Source of the DNA: Pyropia haitanensis
Lineage: Eukaryota; Rhodophyta; Bangiophyceae; Bangiales; Bangiaceae
Assembly: GCA_008729055.1 (NCBI GenBank)
Contig: SDUX01000004.1
Location: forward strand, 6,278,559-6,342,558
DNA: 64,000 nucleotides
Reading direction: 5' to 3'
Below the pieces are notes generated by a model, which saw only the letters and a program-made list of their open reading frames with translations, searched no databases and had not been told where the DNA came from. The stretch's first letter is position 1. Every line of letters begins with the position of its first letter. Position numbers and translations under genes: made by a program. Positions 11,442 to 23,477 of the stretch are shown here, piece by piece.

Positions 11442-12683
11442 TGTGGCAGCGGCAGAGGGGGGGGGGGGGAGGGGGGGGATGGGTCGGGCGCCACCCCCGT
11501 GGCGGGGGACACGGCGGGCTCTGCCTGGCTGGTGTCGCTGCAGCGGCCAGCAGGAACACCGACGCGCCTGGCCATGACGATGTCGGAGGGGGGGGCATGA
11601 CTGATCGAGACATTTAGCAAATGGGAAGCAGCATTACATCCAATTGTTCGAAACATGAGATAATTACCAATATATTATTATAAGTCTTTCGGCGGGGAAG
11701 GAGGCTGGCGACCACAAACATCAAGTCAAATTGGAGCGCGTCTAATTTGAGGTGGATCAGTGGCAGCGGATTGCCGCGCAAGAGCTCTCTGCCCCTTTGC
11801 CTGCCGCTTCGCATGCGCTGCTCCTCCTCGCCTCGTGCTCCGCCATGCCCGGGAGCGCTCCTGCCGCCCGTCACCCCGCCATCGCCGCTGGTCGTCATTG
11901 CCGTCGGGACGCCACTCCCCCGCTGTAGGCCAGCGCGCGTGCAGCGGATGTACCGGCAAGGCAACGCCCGTCGAGACACACCCCCACCACCCGGATGGGG
12001 GGATTCCACCGCGGCGGCTGCCTCCCGGTCACGCCCCGCGGCCGCGCCGCGCGGCCGCCCGCCGCCCGCCGACGCCACGGCTGCTGGACGCCCGCGGCGG
12101 CCGCGGCGGGTGCGCTCTCCCGCCCTCCCCCGCGGCTGCGGTCGCCGTGCATGCTCACCCGGCGTTGGTCCTTGGCGCCCCCGCGGCGGGGGGGGGCGGC
12201 CGCGCGCGGCGGGCTGGCATTCTCGGGCGCCCGCCGGTGGCGCTGCCGCCGCGCCGCCCGCGCGGGTTCCCCGTCCGCCGGGCGCGCGGCGCGCCCCCCC
12301 ACCGGGACCTCCCCCTCCCGCTCCGCCGGGCGACGACGGCGTGGCGGCCCTTTAAGGGCACCCCGCCGCGCACGTCGGGGCCGGACGCGGTGCCGGTGGG
12401 CGGCGCGACGTGGACCGTGGGGGGGGGGGGGGGTTTGCCGGCCGGCCGTCGTGTTCCCGACGCTGGCCGCGGCGTCGGTCGGCCTCCTTGCCGCGGCGCG
12501 GCCGCTGCTGGTCGTCGGCCGTCCCGGGCAGCTGCCCGTTGGCTGGTGCTGACCTTGTTCCCGCTGCCGGCCGCCCCCCCCCCCCCTCCCCCCTCCTCAC
12601 TCTCTTCCCACGCTTCCCCTCCCCCCCCCCCCTACACCCCGCCCCCCTCGCCTCCCCTCTGTGGATACCCCCCGCTGGCCACA
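11442..12683. promoter_or_regulatory. Shared upstream region between divergent NAE1 and membrane-protein genes
   Basis: About 1.2 kb between two divergently oriented start codons. It contains an AT-rich island at about 11590-11760 (for example CAATATATTATTATAAG near 11670), unlike the surrounding GC-rich DNA, followed by C/G-rich sequence and C-runs just before 12684. The island is a plausible nucleosome-poor promoter segment; no specific element is claimed. Confidence 0.35.
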
Positions 12684-13092
12684 ATGGTGCTCAGCCGCAC
12701 CCGCCGTGACGGCAGCGCCCACTACTATGCCGGCCAGCGGGCGGTCGCGGCCGCCGCGGCCGCCGCGTTTGGCCTCCTCGCCGCGTGCCTGCTCCTCGCC
12801 GGCCTCGCGTCGCGGCCGCTCCTCGCCCGCGCCGCGGTACGCGCGGCGGTACGCGCGGCGGCGGCCGACGACCCGCTGCACGGCCTGCCGGCCGAGGCGG
12901 ACAGCGCGACCGCGCGGCTCCACCGCCGCTTCCGTACCGCCGCGCTGCGTGTGGCGCAGCGGCAGGGGGTGGGGGTGCCACCGGCGGCGGCGGCGGCGGC
13001 GGCGTCGCCGGCGGACTCCCCGGCAGTGGCGGGGACGGTGGCCCCGTCGGTCGCGGCGGAGGGGGCGGTGGCCCCGTCGCCTGGCGCCGCCA

Positions 13093-13142
<50 letters not shown>

Positions 13143-15637
13143 ACCGCCACGGCGGCGGGCACGCCCCACGCGGCCGCCCCCGACGCGGCGGCCGTGGTCA
13201 TGGCCGCAGCGCAGGCGTCGCTGACGCCGGCACCGGCGGCGTCGCCAACGCCGGCGGCAGCGGCCGCCGCCGCCGCCACCGCCACCGCCGCGGCCACGGC
13301 GGCGGGCACGCCCCACGCGGCCGCCCCCGACGCGGCGGCCGCGGCCATGGCCGCGGCGCAGGCGTCACCGACGCCGCCGCCGCCGGCGTCGCCGACGGCC
13401 GCGGCAGAGGCGGCGGCGGCGCCGTCACCCGCCCCCCCCCACAACGAGTCAGCGATGGGTGCCGCCGCGGCGGGCGCCAAAAAGTTGCTCTCCTCGGCCC
13501 GCGACGCGGCGGTGGCGGCGGCGCACAAGACGGAGGCGGTCGCGTCGTCGGCCGCGTCGACCGTGTCGTCGGCCGTGTCGTCGGTGGTGGAGCGGGTGCG
13601 CCACCGGCACGACGGGGACGCGGCGGCCGCGGCGGCCGCGGCGGCCACGCCCGCTGCATCGCCGACCGCAGACGCGCCGGCTGGGGACGCGGCGACCGGG
13701 ACGACGGCGGCGGCCAACGCCACGGCGGCGCCGACCCCGGCGCCGCTGCCGCCCGTGGCCTCGGATAGCCCCCACAACGGCACCACCGGCCGCCTCGTGT
13801 CCATCACCCCGCCGGCTGTGCGCGCACAGATGGTGGAGGACGACGACGCCGGCGACGCGCCGCCGCCGCCGCCACCGCCGCCGCCGTCGCCGCCAGTCCC
13901 TGAAGGCGGCCGCTCGTCGGTCGCGGCCGCGCTGGCGCCGCAGGTGGCGGCCGAGGCGGCCGCCACAGCCGCGGCCGCGGCCGCGGCGGCCGCCGTCGCG
14001 GCGGCCGGCGCCACGCCGTCGCGGTCGCCGGCGGCGGCGGTGCCGGCGGTGGCGGTGACCACCCCCGAGGCGCCCGCCGCGGTCGACGGCACGACGCCCC
14101 TGGCCGCCGCCGTCACCGCCGCGGCCGCGTCTGGGAGGGCGCTGCCGGTGCCGCCGGCGGCCATCACGTCCACCACCGCGGCGGCGGACGTGGCGCCCAA
14201 CTTGACGTTTGTCCGCGCCGTGGCGACCGCCGACGCACCGGGCGGGCAGGCCACCGCCGGCGGCGCGGCCCCCGCCGGGGAGGCTGCCGACGTGACGGCC
14301 ATGCGCGCCCCGTCGGTCAAGGCGGAAGAGGCGGCGGTGGCACCCGACACGGCCGCGGCGACCGAGCCGGACGCGGCGGCGGCCAGGCCAGACACGGCCC
14401 GCGAGGCGGCCGGGGCGACCGACGGGTCGGCCGCGGCGCCAGCCGCCGCGCCCGCCGGGTGGGCGCCGGCGGGCAGCGGCGCCGCGTCGGCCGTGCCGGC
14501 GTCGGCGCCGGCCGACACGGACGCGGCGCGAGCAGCCGCGGCGTCGCCGGCGGCAACACCTGCCGCGTCGCCGGCCGTCGAGGTGGCGGCGGCGGAGGTC
14601 GCCCCGCCGCCAGCGGGCTCCGTCGACACCCCCGCCGCCGCCGCCGCGGCGGCGCCCGCCGTCACGCCGTCCTCGTCCCCGGCCGCCGCCCCCACCGTTG
14701 CGGCGGCCGAGGGGGGGGCCTCCCCCACGGGCGGCCCCGCCGCCGCGGCCGCCGCTGCCGGCGGCCAACCAAACGTGACAACGACGCCGTCGCCGGCCGC
14801 CACCGCCGCGGTGCCGCCGCCGTCGCCGACCGCGACGCCGTCGGTCGCCACCGCGGCACCGGGTGGTGGCGGCGGCGGCGCGACTCTGCCAGCCGCGGCG
14901 GCGGCGGCGGCGGCAGAGGCCACCGCCGACGCGGCGCCGCCGGGCGAGCCAGTGGCGCTGTCGATTGATACGGACGAGGCGGCGCCGACGCGGCCGGCGG
15001 CGGCGGCGTCGCGGGGGGGGGGGCACCCGTCGTGGCGTCGCCGGCGCCGTCGCCGGTGCCGGCGGCTGACGCGTCGATAGCGGGCATCGCCGGCGCGTCG
15101 CCGTCGCCGGTGGCCGGCGTGTCGCCGTCGCTGGCGGCCGGCGTGTCGCCGTCGCCTGCCGCCGACGCGTCGCCGTCCGCGGCGGCCGCCGGCGCGTCGC
15201 CGTCGCCCGCCACCGAGGTGCCGTCGCCGACGCCCGCGCCAGCCGACGCGTCGCCAACGCCCGTCGCGACCGACCCGTCGCCAGTGCCTGTGGCGGCCGA
15301 CGCGTCGCCGACGCCCGCCGCGGCGGCCGACGCGTCGCCGACGCCCGCCGCGGCGGCCGACGCGTCGCCGACGCCCGCCGCGGCGGCCGACGCGGCGGCG
15401 GCGTCGCCCCCCCCCCCGCCATCCCCCCCCGCGCCCGTGCGCACGCCCGGCGCGTCGCCCCCCGAGGGGGCGGTCGCCGCGGCCACCGCGGCGCTGTCGG
15501 CGGCGGCCGACGCGGACGCGGCGGCCGCGTCGGCCGCCGCGCGCCGCGCGGCCGACGCCGGGGCGCCGCCGCCGCCGGGTGGCGGCCGCGGCGGCGGCGG
15601 CCGCGGCGGCCGGGACGCCGCGGCGGGTGGCGGCGGC

Positions 15638-15675
<38 letters not shown>

Positions 15676-15883
15676 TGCGTCGCTGCGGGTGAGGGACGGG
15701 GAGAGCGAGTGGCGGCTGGCGGAGGTCGCGGCCCGCCTCGGCCGGTCGGCGGGGGGGGGGAGGCGCGGCCGGTGGAGCGGGAGTAGGGGGGCTCTGCCAA
15801 ACCGGCGGGTGCGGGTGGGGGTGGGGGGGCGGGGGGTGGGGGTGCCGCCCGACGCGGGCCGCCTCGCCGGCGTGTGTACATAG
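12684..15883 (+). CDS. Ala/Pro/Thr/Ser-rich single-pass membrane protein, hypothetical
   Basis: Starts at ATG 12684 (MVLSRTRRDGSAHYY). A short basic cytosolic end is followed by a signal-anchor helix (AFGLLAACLLLAGLASR, residues about 30-50), giving type II topology by the positive-inside rule. The next thousand or so residues are low complexity: Ala/Pro/Ser/Thr runs, a glycine tract, an amphipathic stretch (KKLLSSARDAAVAAAHKTEA ... VSSVVERVRHRH) and repeated ASPTPAAAAD units near 15300-15390. Several N-glycosylation sequons (NAT, NLT, NVT) and dense Pro-Ser/Thr pairs suggest an extracellular, O-glycosylated, arabinogalactan-protein-like chain; that is inference. The frame changes once at the 11-G run 15013-15023 and one added G joins SRGGG to APVVASPAPS. 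The span is one base short of a multiple of three. The last 60 residues are poorly supported. The opposite strand is also open through here, so strand choice rests on the start, the helix and the sequons. Confidence 0.55.
13147..13365 (+). repeat. In-frame duplication of about 140 bp inside the membrane-protein gene
   Basis: The block encoding AAGTPHAAAPDAAA ... MAAAQAS appears twice, at about 13151-13220 and 13291-13363, about 140 bp apart. The copies differ by a few substitutions and the reading frame is kept. Confidence 0.8.
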
Positions 15884-16371
15884 GGCGTGAGCGGAAAAAA
15901 AAACCCCGTTGGTATGATGGCGGCCGTCGGCGCGGCCGGTGGCAGCGCGTCGGCCCGCCAGGGGCGGGCGCGGGCGGCAGCGGCCAACGCCCGCGCGGGT
16001 GTGCGGGAGGGACCCGCCCGCCCCCATCCCCGCCGCGTCGTGGGCGGCGCGCGGCGGCCGCCACGCGGCAGCCGCGGTGGGCACCACCCCCCACCCCCCC
16101 CTCCCCCCCCCCTCACACCAACGCAACACCGCCGGCAGCACGGGACACACGCTGCTGCCACAGCCGCCCCCCCCAGTGCCGCACCCCCCCCCCCCCCCCA
16201 CCCACCTCACCTCGGCCATGCCGGCGGCGGCGGCGGCTGGTCCCTCCCCAGCTGCCACCCGCGACGCCTTCCCCCCCCCCTCCCGTGCTCCCACACCGCC
16301 GCCCATCCCACGGCCCATGACCACAGCACCGGCCGCGGCGGCCCGGCCGCCCGCGGCGGCGGTCGCGACAC
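15884..16371. other. Convergent intergenic spacer
   Basis: 488 bp between the 3' ends of the membrane-protein gene (+) and the SRRM2-like gene (-). It contains several C-runs (16086-16200) and no gene. Both 3' UTRs presumably lie here. Confidence 0.5.
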
Positions 16372-16672
16372 TCACCGGCCGCGGCGGCCCGACCGTAGCG
16401 CCCGCCGCGGCGGCGGCGGCGGCGACGCCGACCGCGACGCCGACGCGGCCGGCGACACGACCGGCGACGCGGCCGGCAACGGCGATGGCGACGCGGGTGG
16501 CGTTGCCGACGCGGCCGCCGACGCGGACGCTGCAGCCGACGACGACGCCGAGGGGGATGGCGACGGCGGCGTGGCGGCGGCCGCCGCTGCCGGCGATGCT
16601 GCCGTGCCGCGACGGCCCCGCCGCGGGCGGCCGCCCGCCGCCGCCGCCGCCTCCAGCGTCCCCGCCGCGGCC

Positions 16673-16712
<40 letters not shown>

Positions 16713-16930
16713 GGGCGGCGGGGGCGCCCGCCACGCGGCGGCGCTTGCGGTCTGGCGACGCGGCGGCGGCGGCGGCCGCCGGCGGCGGCGACGCGGGCCG
16801 CCCGCGCGTGCGGCCGCGGCGGGGCGGCGGCGGCGACGCCGGCGGCGCCGCCGGGGGGGAAGGGGGCGACGCCAACGCCGCCGCCCGCCCGCGCCGCGGC
16901 CGCGGCGACCGTCGGGCGGCCGCGGCGGCC

Positions 16931-16983
<53 letters not shown>

Positions 16984-17229
16984 CGCCGTCCGCGCCCGCG
17001 GCACGCCCGCAGGCGACGCTGAGCGGTTTGCCGACGGCGACGCTGCCGCTGCCGCCGACGGCGACGGTGGCGACGGCGGCGGCGGCGATGCGGCAGCGCC
17101 CCGCCGCCGCTTGGGGGGGGGGGGGGGGGGGGACGCCGGCGGCGGCGTGGGCCGGGTGGCACGCCCCCGCCGGAGCGGCCGCCGCGCCAGCGGCGACGCG
17201 GCCTGTGGCGGCGACGGCGGCGGCGGCGA

Positions 17230-17262
<33 letters not shown>

Positions 17263-17854
17263 TGCGCACGGCGCCGACGTGGGCCGGCCGGGTGACCGCG
17301 ACGCCGACGCCGACCGCGCCAGTGACCGAGCCGGCGACCGCGACGCTGGCGTCGACGCCGACGCCGACCGGGCTCGCGACCGCGACCGCGACCGCCAACG
17401 CGACCGCGACCCCGACCGTGACCGCGACGCCGACGCTGCCCGCGGCGGCGGCGGCGGCGACGGCGACGCGGGCGACTGTGGCCGCGACGCCGACCGGGCC
17501 GGCGAGCGCGAGCGCGACCGCGACCGCGACCGCGACGCCGACGGAGCAGGCGAGCACGAGTGCGACGCCGCCCGCGGCGGCGACGCCGGCCGAGCCGCAG
17601 ACGCGGCGCGCGACGCCGACCGCGGCGGCGACCCCGAGCGGGACGCCGACGGCGCGGGCAAGCACGAGCGCGACCGCGACCGCGACCGCGACCGCGACGC
17701 CGACGGAGCAGGCGAGCACGAGTGCGACGCCGCCCGCGGCGGCGACGCCGGCCGAGCCGCAGACGCGGCGCGCGACGCCGACCGCGGCGGCGACCCCGAG
17801 CGGGACGCCGCCGCCGCGCGTGGCGACCGGGAGCGCGGCCGCAATGTCCACGCC

Positions 17855-17893
<39 letters not shown>

Positions 17894-19490
17894 AGAGCCG
17901 GGGACCGTGACCGTGACGCGCAACGAGCTGGTGACCGCGACCGCGACGCGGACGCTACCGGCGGCCGCGGCCGAGCCGGCGACCGCGAGCGAGACGCCCA
18001 CGCCGCACGCGGCGGCGGCGGAGCTGGCGAGCGCGAGCGTGAGCGCGACGCCGACGCCGGCCGCGCCAGCGCCACAGCCGGTGACCCCGACCGCGATGCC
18101 GACGCCGCCCGCGGCCGCGGCCGCGGCCGCTGCTGCGCAGGGGACCCCACGCTTGCGCGTGGCGCCGACCGAGCCGGCGACCGCGACCGCGACGCCGACG
18201 CCGCCCGCGGTCGCGGCGGCACGGGTGACCGTGACCGCGACGCCGGCCGCGCCAGTGGCCGGTCTGGCGACCGCGGCCGCGACCCCGACCGGCGCGCCGC
18301 CACCGCCGCCGCCCGCCGCGGCGGCGGTGGGGAGCCGCCGCGCCGCGGTGTGCCGTAGCCGCCCGCCGCGGGTGCCGACCGCGACGCGGATGAGGCGGAG
18401 GCGGAGGACGACACGGAACGGGAGCGGCGGCGGGCGGCGCGGCCGCCGCCACGCGGCGGCGGCGACGGCGGTGGGCCACGACGCGGGGGGGAGGGTGAGC
18501 CACCACGCCGGGGTGGCGGTGACGGCACCGCCGCCGCGGCGGCCGCCGCGGCCGACCGACGCGCCGCCGGCGACGCGGACGGCGAGTGCCGGCGCCCCGC
18601 TGGCCGCCGCCGTGCCGGCGACGCAGAGGCCGACCGGGACCGTGACCGCCACCGCCACGACCGCCGGTGCCGCGCCGGCGACACGGACGCGGACCGGGAC
18701 GGCTGCCGCCACGCGCCGACCGGCGGCCGCACCGGCGACGCCGACGCCGACGCCGACCGCGACGGCCGCCGCCACCGCCCCGCCAGCGGCCGCGCGTCTG
18801 CGGGCGGTGTCAACGCGGACCGGCGCCGCCGCGACCGGCCGCCGCCGCCGCCGCCGCCGCCACGCAACGACCCAGACGCGGAGCCCGACGACGCCGACCG
18901 GCCGCGGCGGGTGCCGCCGTGCCGCGGTGGCGACCGACCCCGCGGCGGCGACCGACCCCGCGGCGGCGACCGACCCCGCGGCGGCGACCGCCCGCGCGGC
19001 GGCGACCGCCGCGACGCGACCGCGTCCAGCCACCCCGACCGCCCGGCCGGGGTGGATCGTGGCGCGGCGCGGCGTTCCTCCCGCTCCGCCGCCGGTACGA
19101 CCGGGTCGGGCCGGTGCGCCGGTGCCGGTGCCGGTGCCGGTACCGGCGCCGGCGCTGTCGCCGCCGCCGCCACGCCCGCCGCCACCGGTGGCGCCGCCGC
19201 CACGGATGCCGCACGCGCGGCTTCCGCCACGCCAGCCGCAGGTGGCGCCCGCGCCGGCGGTGACGACTCCTCCCCAGCCGCGCCCGCCCGACGGGCCGGC
19301 GCGGCGCCCGCGTCGGCCGACGATGCCAACAGGGACGACGACGACGATGACGAAGATGACAGCACCGACGAGGAGGACGACGACGACAGCACGCTGCTGA
19401 CGCTGCTGTCGGCGCCGTCGGCGGGCGCGGCGGGCGCGCCCGCCACACCGCCACCCGCCGCCGTCGCCGCCGCCGCCGCCGCCGACGCGC

Positions 19491-19524
<34 letters not shown>

Positions 19525-19846
19525 GCCCGCCGCCGCCGACGCGCCCGCCGCCGCCGCCGCCGCCGGTGCGGGCGTCGGCTCGCCCGCCGCGGCGGCCGCC
19601 GCACCCGTCCGCGGCGCGGCAACCTCCGCGGCGGCGACGCGGCTCCGAAACGCCGCGCCCGGCACGTACGACGCCGGCACGCGCAGGGCGGTGCGGAACC
19701 GCTCCGCGTGCGCCGGCCGCACCGCCGGCGCCGCGTCGGCGCCGTCGGCGCCGCCGTCCCGCTGCTGGGGTGCCGGCACCCACCGCGACGGGGGGGACCG
19801 CCCCCGCCGGCCGCCGCCGCCGTCGCGGCGGTGGGGATGGCGGCGG

Positions 19847-19883
<37 letters not shown>

Positions 19884-20525
19884 TACCGCCGCCGCCGTCG
19901 ACGCGGTCGTCACGACGGCGGCTGCCGTACCGGTCGTCACGGTCGTGGTACGGGTCCGGGCGCCCCCCCCGGCGGGGCGGGTGTGGCGACCGCCCCCGCC
20001 GTCGCCGGCCGCCATCGTCCCCACCACCCCCCCCCCCCCCCCCTGCCGGTCCCGCCGCGGCGGCCGGTCCCGGCGGGCAGCATCGACACCCCCCCCCCCC
20101 CCCCCCCCCGCGCCCCCCCCCCCCGTCAGACGTGCGCGCAGCGCCGCAACCCGGTCGGCAATGACGCCCTCATCGGCCTCCCCCCCCCCCCGGAGGGCGT
20201 CCTCCAGCTCCACCACCGCCACCTCCACCGCCCGTGCCGCCTCGTGCGCCGCGATGCCCGCCCGCCCCGCCGCGACCGCCGCCGGCGTCAGCGAATCGGT
20301 GCCGACGCGGACGGCGGCGGCCGGCGGGTGCGGCGGGCCGCCCCCCCAAGGGTCCCCCCCACGGGGGGGTGGGACCGCCGCCGCCACGCCGCCGCCGCGG
20401 CCATGGCCGGCGGGGCCGGATGGGGCACGCCAGCCGGGGGGAGGGCGCAGCGACGCGCGGTTCTTTTGGACGTGGCCAGACGTGCCCGTGCCGCGGGGGG
20501 TGGTCAGCCCAATGTTGTTGTACAT
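16372..20525 (-). CDS. SRRM2: Cwc21/SRRM2-type spliceosomal protein with long RS domain
   Basis: The start at ATG 20525 is unmistakable: MYNNIGLTTPRGTGTSGHVQ matches the first residues of Cwc21/SRm300, which binds Prp8 and Snu114 in the activated spliceosome. A degenerate cwf21 helical motif follows (AAHEAARAVEVAVVELEDAL ... VIADRVAALRARL). Next come Arg/Asp-rich and Gly-rich spacers, a segment PAHAERFRTALRVPASYVPG, a poly-Ser stretch (SSVSSVLSSSSSSS) and several hundred residues of RS repeats (RSPPRGRSPPRGR, SASRSRSRSPA). The chain ends in basic KRRR patches and Ala/Pro runs with a TGA at 16374-16372. Expected location: nuclear speckles; RS serines are likely SRPK/CLK substrates. The Cwc21 part and the RS part are in different frames, joined at the 17-C run 20027-20043, and the span is one base short of a multiple of three. 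About 1384 residues if repaired. The plus strand is also open, but the Cwc21 start settles the strand. Confidence 0.9.
17519..17815 (-). repeat. 162-bp in-frame tandem duplication in the RS domain
   Basis: Two nearly identical 162-bp units (a marker hexamer starts at 17541 and again at 17703) each encode a 54-residue block. The block contains SASRSGSPPRSASRAAS and ASPPRAASHSCSPAPSAS. The period is a multiple of three, so the frame is preserved. Confidence 0.85.
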
Positions 20526-21024
20526 GATGGGTGGGGGGTGGCGGGGGACAGCAGTAGCAGCGAGGGGGGGGGGGATGCGACAAGAGGGGTCGGGACCCAA
20601 AGGGGAACGGTAGAGCGAGAGAGGAGGGGAGAGGCAGCGGGAAACGGGACAGAGAAAAAAAAAGGCGGGAGGGGGGGGCGGGGAGTGGAGAGGGGGGGGG
20701 CGCAGGCGCCCGCGCGGACGGTCAACGACGACCGATGCCTTTGTCAGGCGGGGGCGGCGCGGAGGATGACGCGCGCCCATTCCAAGATTTTTCCATGCAC
20801 TAAACTTTAGTAGGACTGGATCCACCATTCTTTCACATTTGCAGCTTGAACCACACGTGGCGAGTTGCGGCCGACGGTCTCCCCCCCCCAGACGCGATGC
20901 GTGGCGGGCCCGGTCGGGAGCGCTCCCTCGCCCCGACGGCCGCCGCGCTCCCGCGCCGAGAACGCCCCGTGCGCCGCGGGTGCGCTGCTCCGGGCCGACC
21001 TCCCACCCGTCCCGCCGCTGGGCT

Positions 21025-21074
<50 letters not shown>

Positions 21075-21217
21075 GTGCCCATCCGCCCCCGCTGGACGGC
21101 CGCGCGGTGACCATTGGCGACTTGCCCCGACGCCCCCGCCGGTGCCCCACCGGCCGCCGCCGCCGCCGCCTTCCCCCCCCCCCCCCCGCCCCCACCGCGC
21201 CCCTCCCGCCCGTGACG
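20526..21217. promoter_or_regulatory. Divergent upstream region of the SRRM2-like and DUF1995 genes
   Basis: 692 bp between two divergent ATGs. It includes purine-rich runs and a lower-GC stretch (20760-20860) that may hold the promoters. Then C-rich sequence and CCG repeats (21040-21075, 21170-21190) lead up to the DUF1995 start. No defined element is claimed. Confidence 0.35.
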
Positions 21218-22662
21218 ATGGCGTTTGTGGCGGCACCGGCGGCCGCGTCGACGGCCGCGACGCCGCGGCGGTGCCGCGGCGGCCGCCACCCCCCCCCGCT
21301 GTCTGGCGGCCGTGCCGCCCTCCGCGCCGCCGCCGCCGCCGCCCGGCCGCCGCCGCCGCCGCCGCCGCCGCGGATGGCCGCCGCGCCCGACGCGGCCGCG
21401 GCGGCGGGCGCCGCCGGCGCACCCCCCCCCCCCGCCCGCCCGCCCTCGTCTGGCGTCGACTATGAGGCGGTCGCCGCGGCGGAAGGCGTGACGCTCCTCC
21501 CCGGCTGCCCCTTCACCCCCCGCATCCTGTCGACGGCCATGCCGGAAGCGGAGCGCCGCTACTACACCCGCCTGGCCGTGGCGTCGGTGGCGGCGGCGAT
21601 TGCCGACGCGCGCGCGCCGCCGCCAGTCATGGACGTGACGCTGCTGCTGCCGCTGCTCGACCCGGAGCTCGACATTTACGACCGCCGGTTCCTGCTGCGC
21701 GTGTCGTGGGCGCTCATCACGGGGCTCGCCGAGGCCGCCCCCGCCGCGGCTGCCGCCCCCGCCCCCGCCGCCCCCGCCGTCGGCGCCTCCGCCACTGCCG
21801 CCGCCGCCGCCGCCACCGCCGCCACGCCCGCCGCCGCCGCCACCGGCGAGGCGTCGGCCGACGGCGGCACCCCCCCCCCCACGGCGACCCCCCCCCCCCC
21901 CCCCCCCCCGCCGCCAGCCGACCCGTGCGCGTCGCGATCCAGTGCGCGGAAAAATTCGGCGGCCTCCCCATCTCCGTCGCCGGCCTCCGCCGCACCCTCG
22001 AAGCGGACCTCGCCACGTCGGCCGACGCCTGGGGCGGCGCCGCCGCCGCCACCAACGCGGTGCGCGTGTCCACCATTGACGCCGCCGCCGTCCGCGCCGA
22101 CGACGCGGCGGTGATCGTCCTGAGCCCGACCAACACCACCGGCGCGCCCGTCGTGGACGACGTTGCCGCCATGGCCGCCGCCGCCGCCGCCGTCGGCGCG
22201 CCGCTGGTCGTCCTCAACGGGCGGCTCGGCGACGTTGCGTCCGCGGCGGGCGTCATGGGCGCGCGCGGCCGCGCCGAGCGGCTGGCGTTTTTGGATGGCG
22301 CCGCGCGGCCGTTTTATTTCAAGCTCCTCTACGCGACGGGCAGCCGCTACCCGGTGCGGGGCGCGCTGCTGCGGACGCACCCGGGGCCGTGGCGGGTGTG
22401 GGCGCACGACACGGCCGCGGACACGTACGAGCTGATTGGGGAGTTCCCGGGGGGGGGGCCCAAGCCGGGGCCCGCCGCGCTGACCGACGCGTTTGAGGGG
22501 TGGGAGTTTCGCCGCGCCCGGGAGCGGCGCGCCGCGGCGGCGGCGGCGGGGGGGGGGGGGGGGGGGGGGTTGGCACTCGACCCGGCCGCCGCCGTGCCGG
22601 TCGCGCTGGCCGTGACCGCCGTCGCGGCGGTTGTCGCCGCCCGCGCGATGCACTTGCTGTGA
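21218..22662 (+). CDS. DUF1995 protein, LPA3-like, probably plastid
   Basis: About 481 residues. The start ATG 21218 (MAFVAAPAAASTAATPRRCR) gives an Ala/Ser/Arg-rich leader with few acidic residues, like a plastid transit peptide. The DUF1995 part begins near GVDYEAVAAAEGVTLLPG. It has the substituted 'polar Pro-E' region (MPEAERRYYTRLAVASVAAA), LLDPELDIYDRRFLLRVSWA, then VRVAIQCAEKFGG, AVIVLSPTN, the hallmark APLVVLNGRLGD, YFKLLYATG and GPWRVWAHD. DUF1995 occurs in plant LOW PSII ACCUMULATION 3 and other chloroplast proteins; a photosystem-assembly role is inference. A C-terminal hydrophobic stretch (VPVALAVTAVAAVVAA) looks like a tail anchor. The frame changes once at the 22-C run 21888-21909 and the span is one base short of a multiple of three. 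Stop TGA at 22660-22662. Confidence 0.82.
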
Positions 22663-23102
22663 GTGGCGGGGGCCGGGTGGGAGGGGGCGGCGCGCCTGCA
22701 TTGCTGCCGCCGCGGCGACACGCGGCGGGTGCCACAGGGGGCGCCCGGGTTGGCGGTGGGTCGCGGGGGAAAAGGGGCGCAGTCACGTCAGGAGGGACCT
22801 GGCACCAACCTCCCGCCCCACGCCGCCACCCTACCTACACGCCACCACCGCCACACCCACCACACGCACCAACGGTCGCCAAGGGCAAAACGGCACGGGT
22901 GGCCGGGGGGACGGGACAGCGGAGGGTCAACAAGAAATGGAAAAAACACCAATAGGAAAGGCGGCCATGACGCGCGTCGGGCGGGCGGGGGGGGGGTTGC
23001 AGCGGCCGCCCGGCCGCACTGGACGCGGCCAGACCCTCCAGACTCGCCGCCAGACGCCCTCCCCCCCCCCCCCCCCCCCCCCGCCCCCACACAGAAAAAG
23101 GA
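22663..23102. other. Convergent intergenic spacer
   Basis: 440 bp between the DUF1995 and PH-pseudokinase stop codons. It contains A-rich patches (22900-22960) and a long C-run near 23060-23090. No gene was seen. Confidence 0.5.
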
Positions 23103-23442
23103 TCACAACTGCGCCGCCGACGACGAGACGACGACGCGCGAGAACTTGCCCGCCCCGCCCTCCCGCCCCCCCGGCGTCGCGTCAAAGCTGCGGCTGACGG
23201 GCAGGACGCGCGGCCGCGCGGCCGCGCCGCCGCCGCCGGCGCGGCTCGAGTGCGGCCGCCGCGTCAGGTCGGCCGCCCCGTCGGCGCCGGCCGCGGCCGA
23301 CGCGGCGGCGCGGCTCGACTGGGCCCGCCGTATTCCCCGCGCCGGCGCGGCGCCGCTGTCGCTCGCCGTGCCGCCGCCGCCAGACGCGGGCCGCCGCTTG
23401 GACGCCCGCCGCCGCACCACCCGGTCGCCGCCGCTGCTGGTC

Positions 23443-23477
<35 letters not shown>

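Noticed and set aside
15887..19400. Plus-strand open frames of 823 and 1153 codons
   Set aside because: They are antisense to the RS domain; Arg-Asp and Thr-Pro dipeptides are complements of RS-encoding codons.
12725..19783. 2352-codon minus-strand open frame as one giant gene
   Set aside because: It crosses the SRRM2 stop, uses a different frame from the Cwc21/RS protein, and consists of composition-driven Val/Ala/Arg runs.
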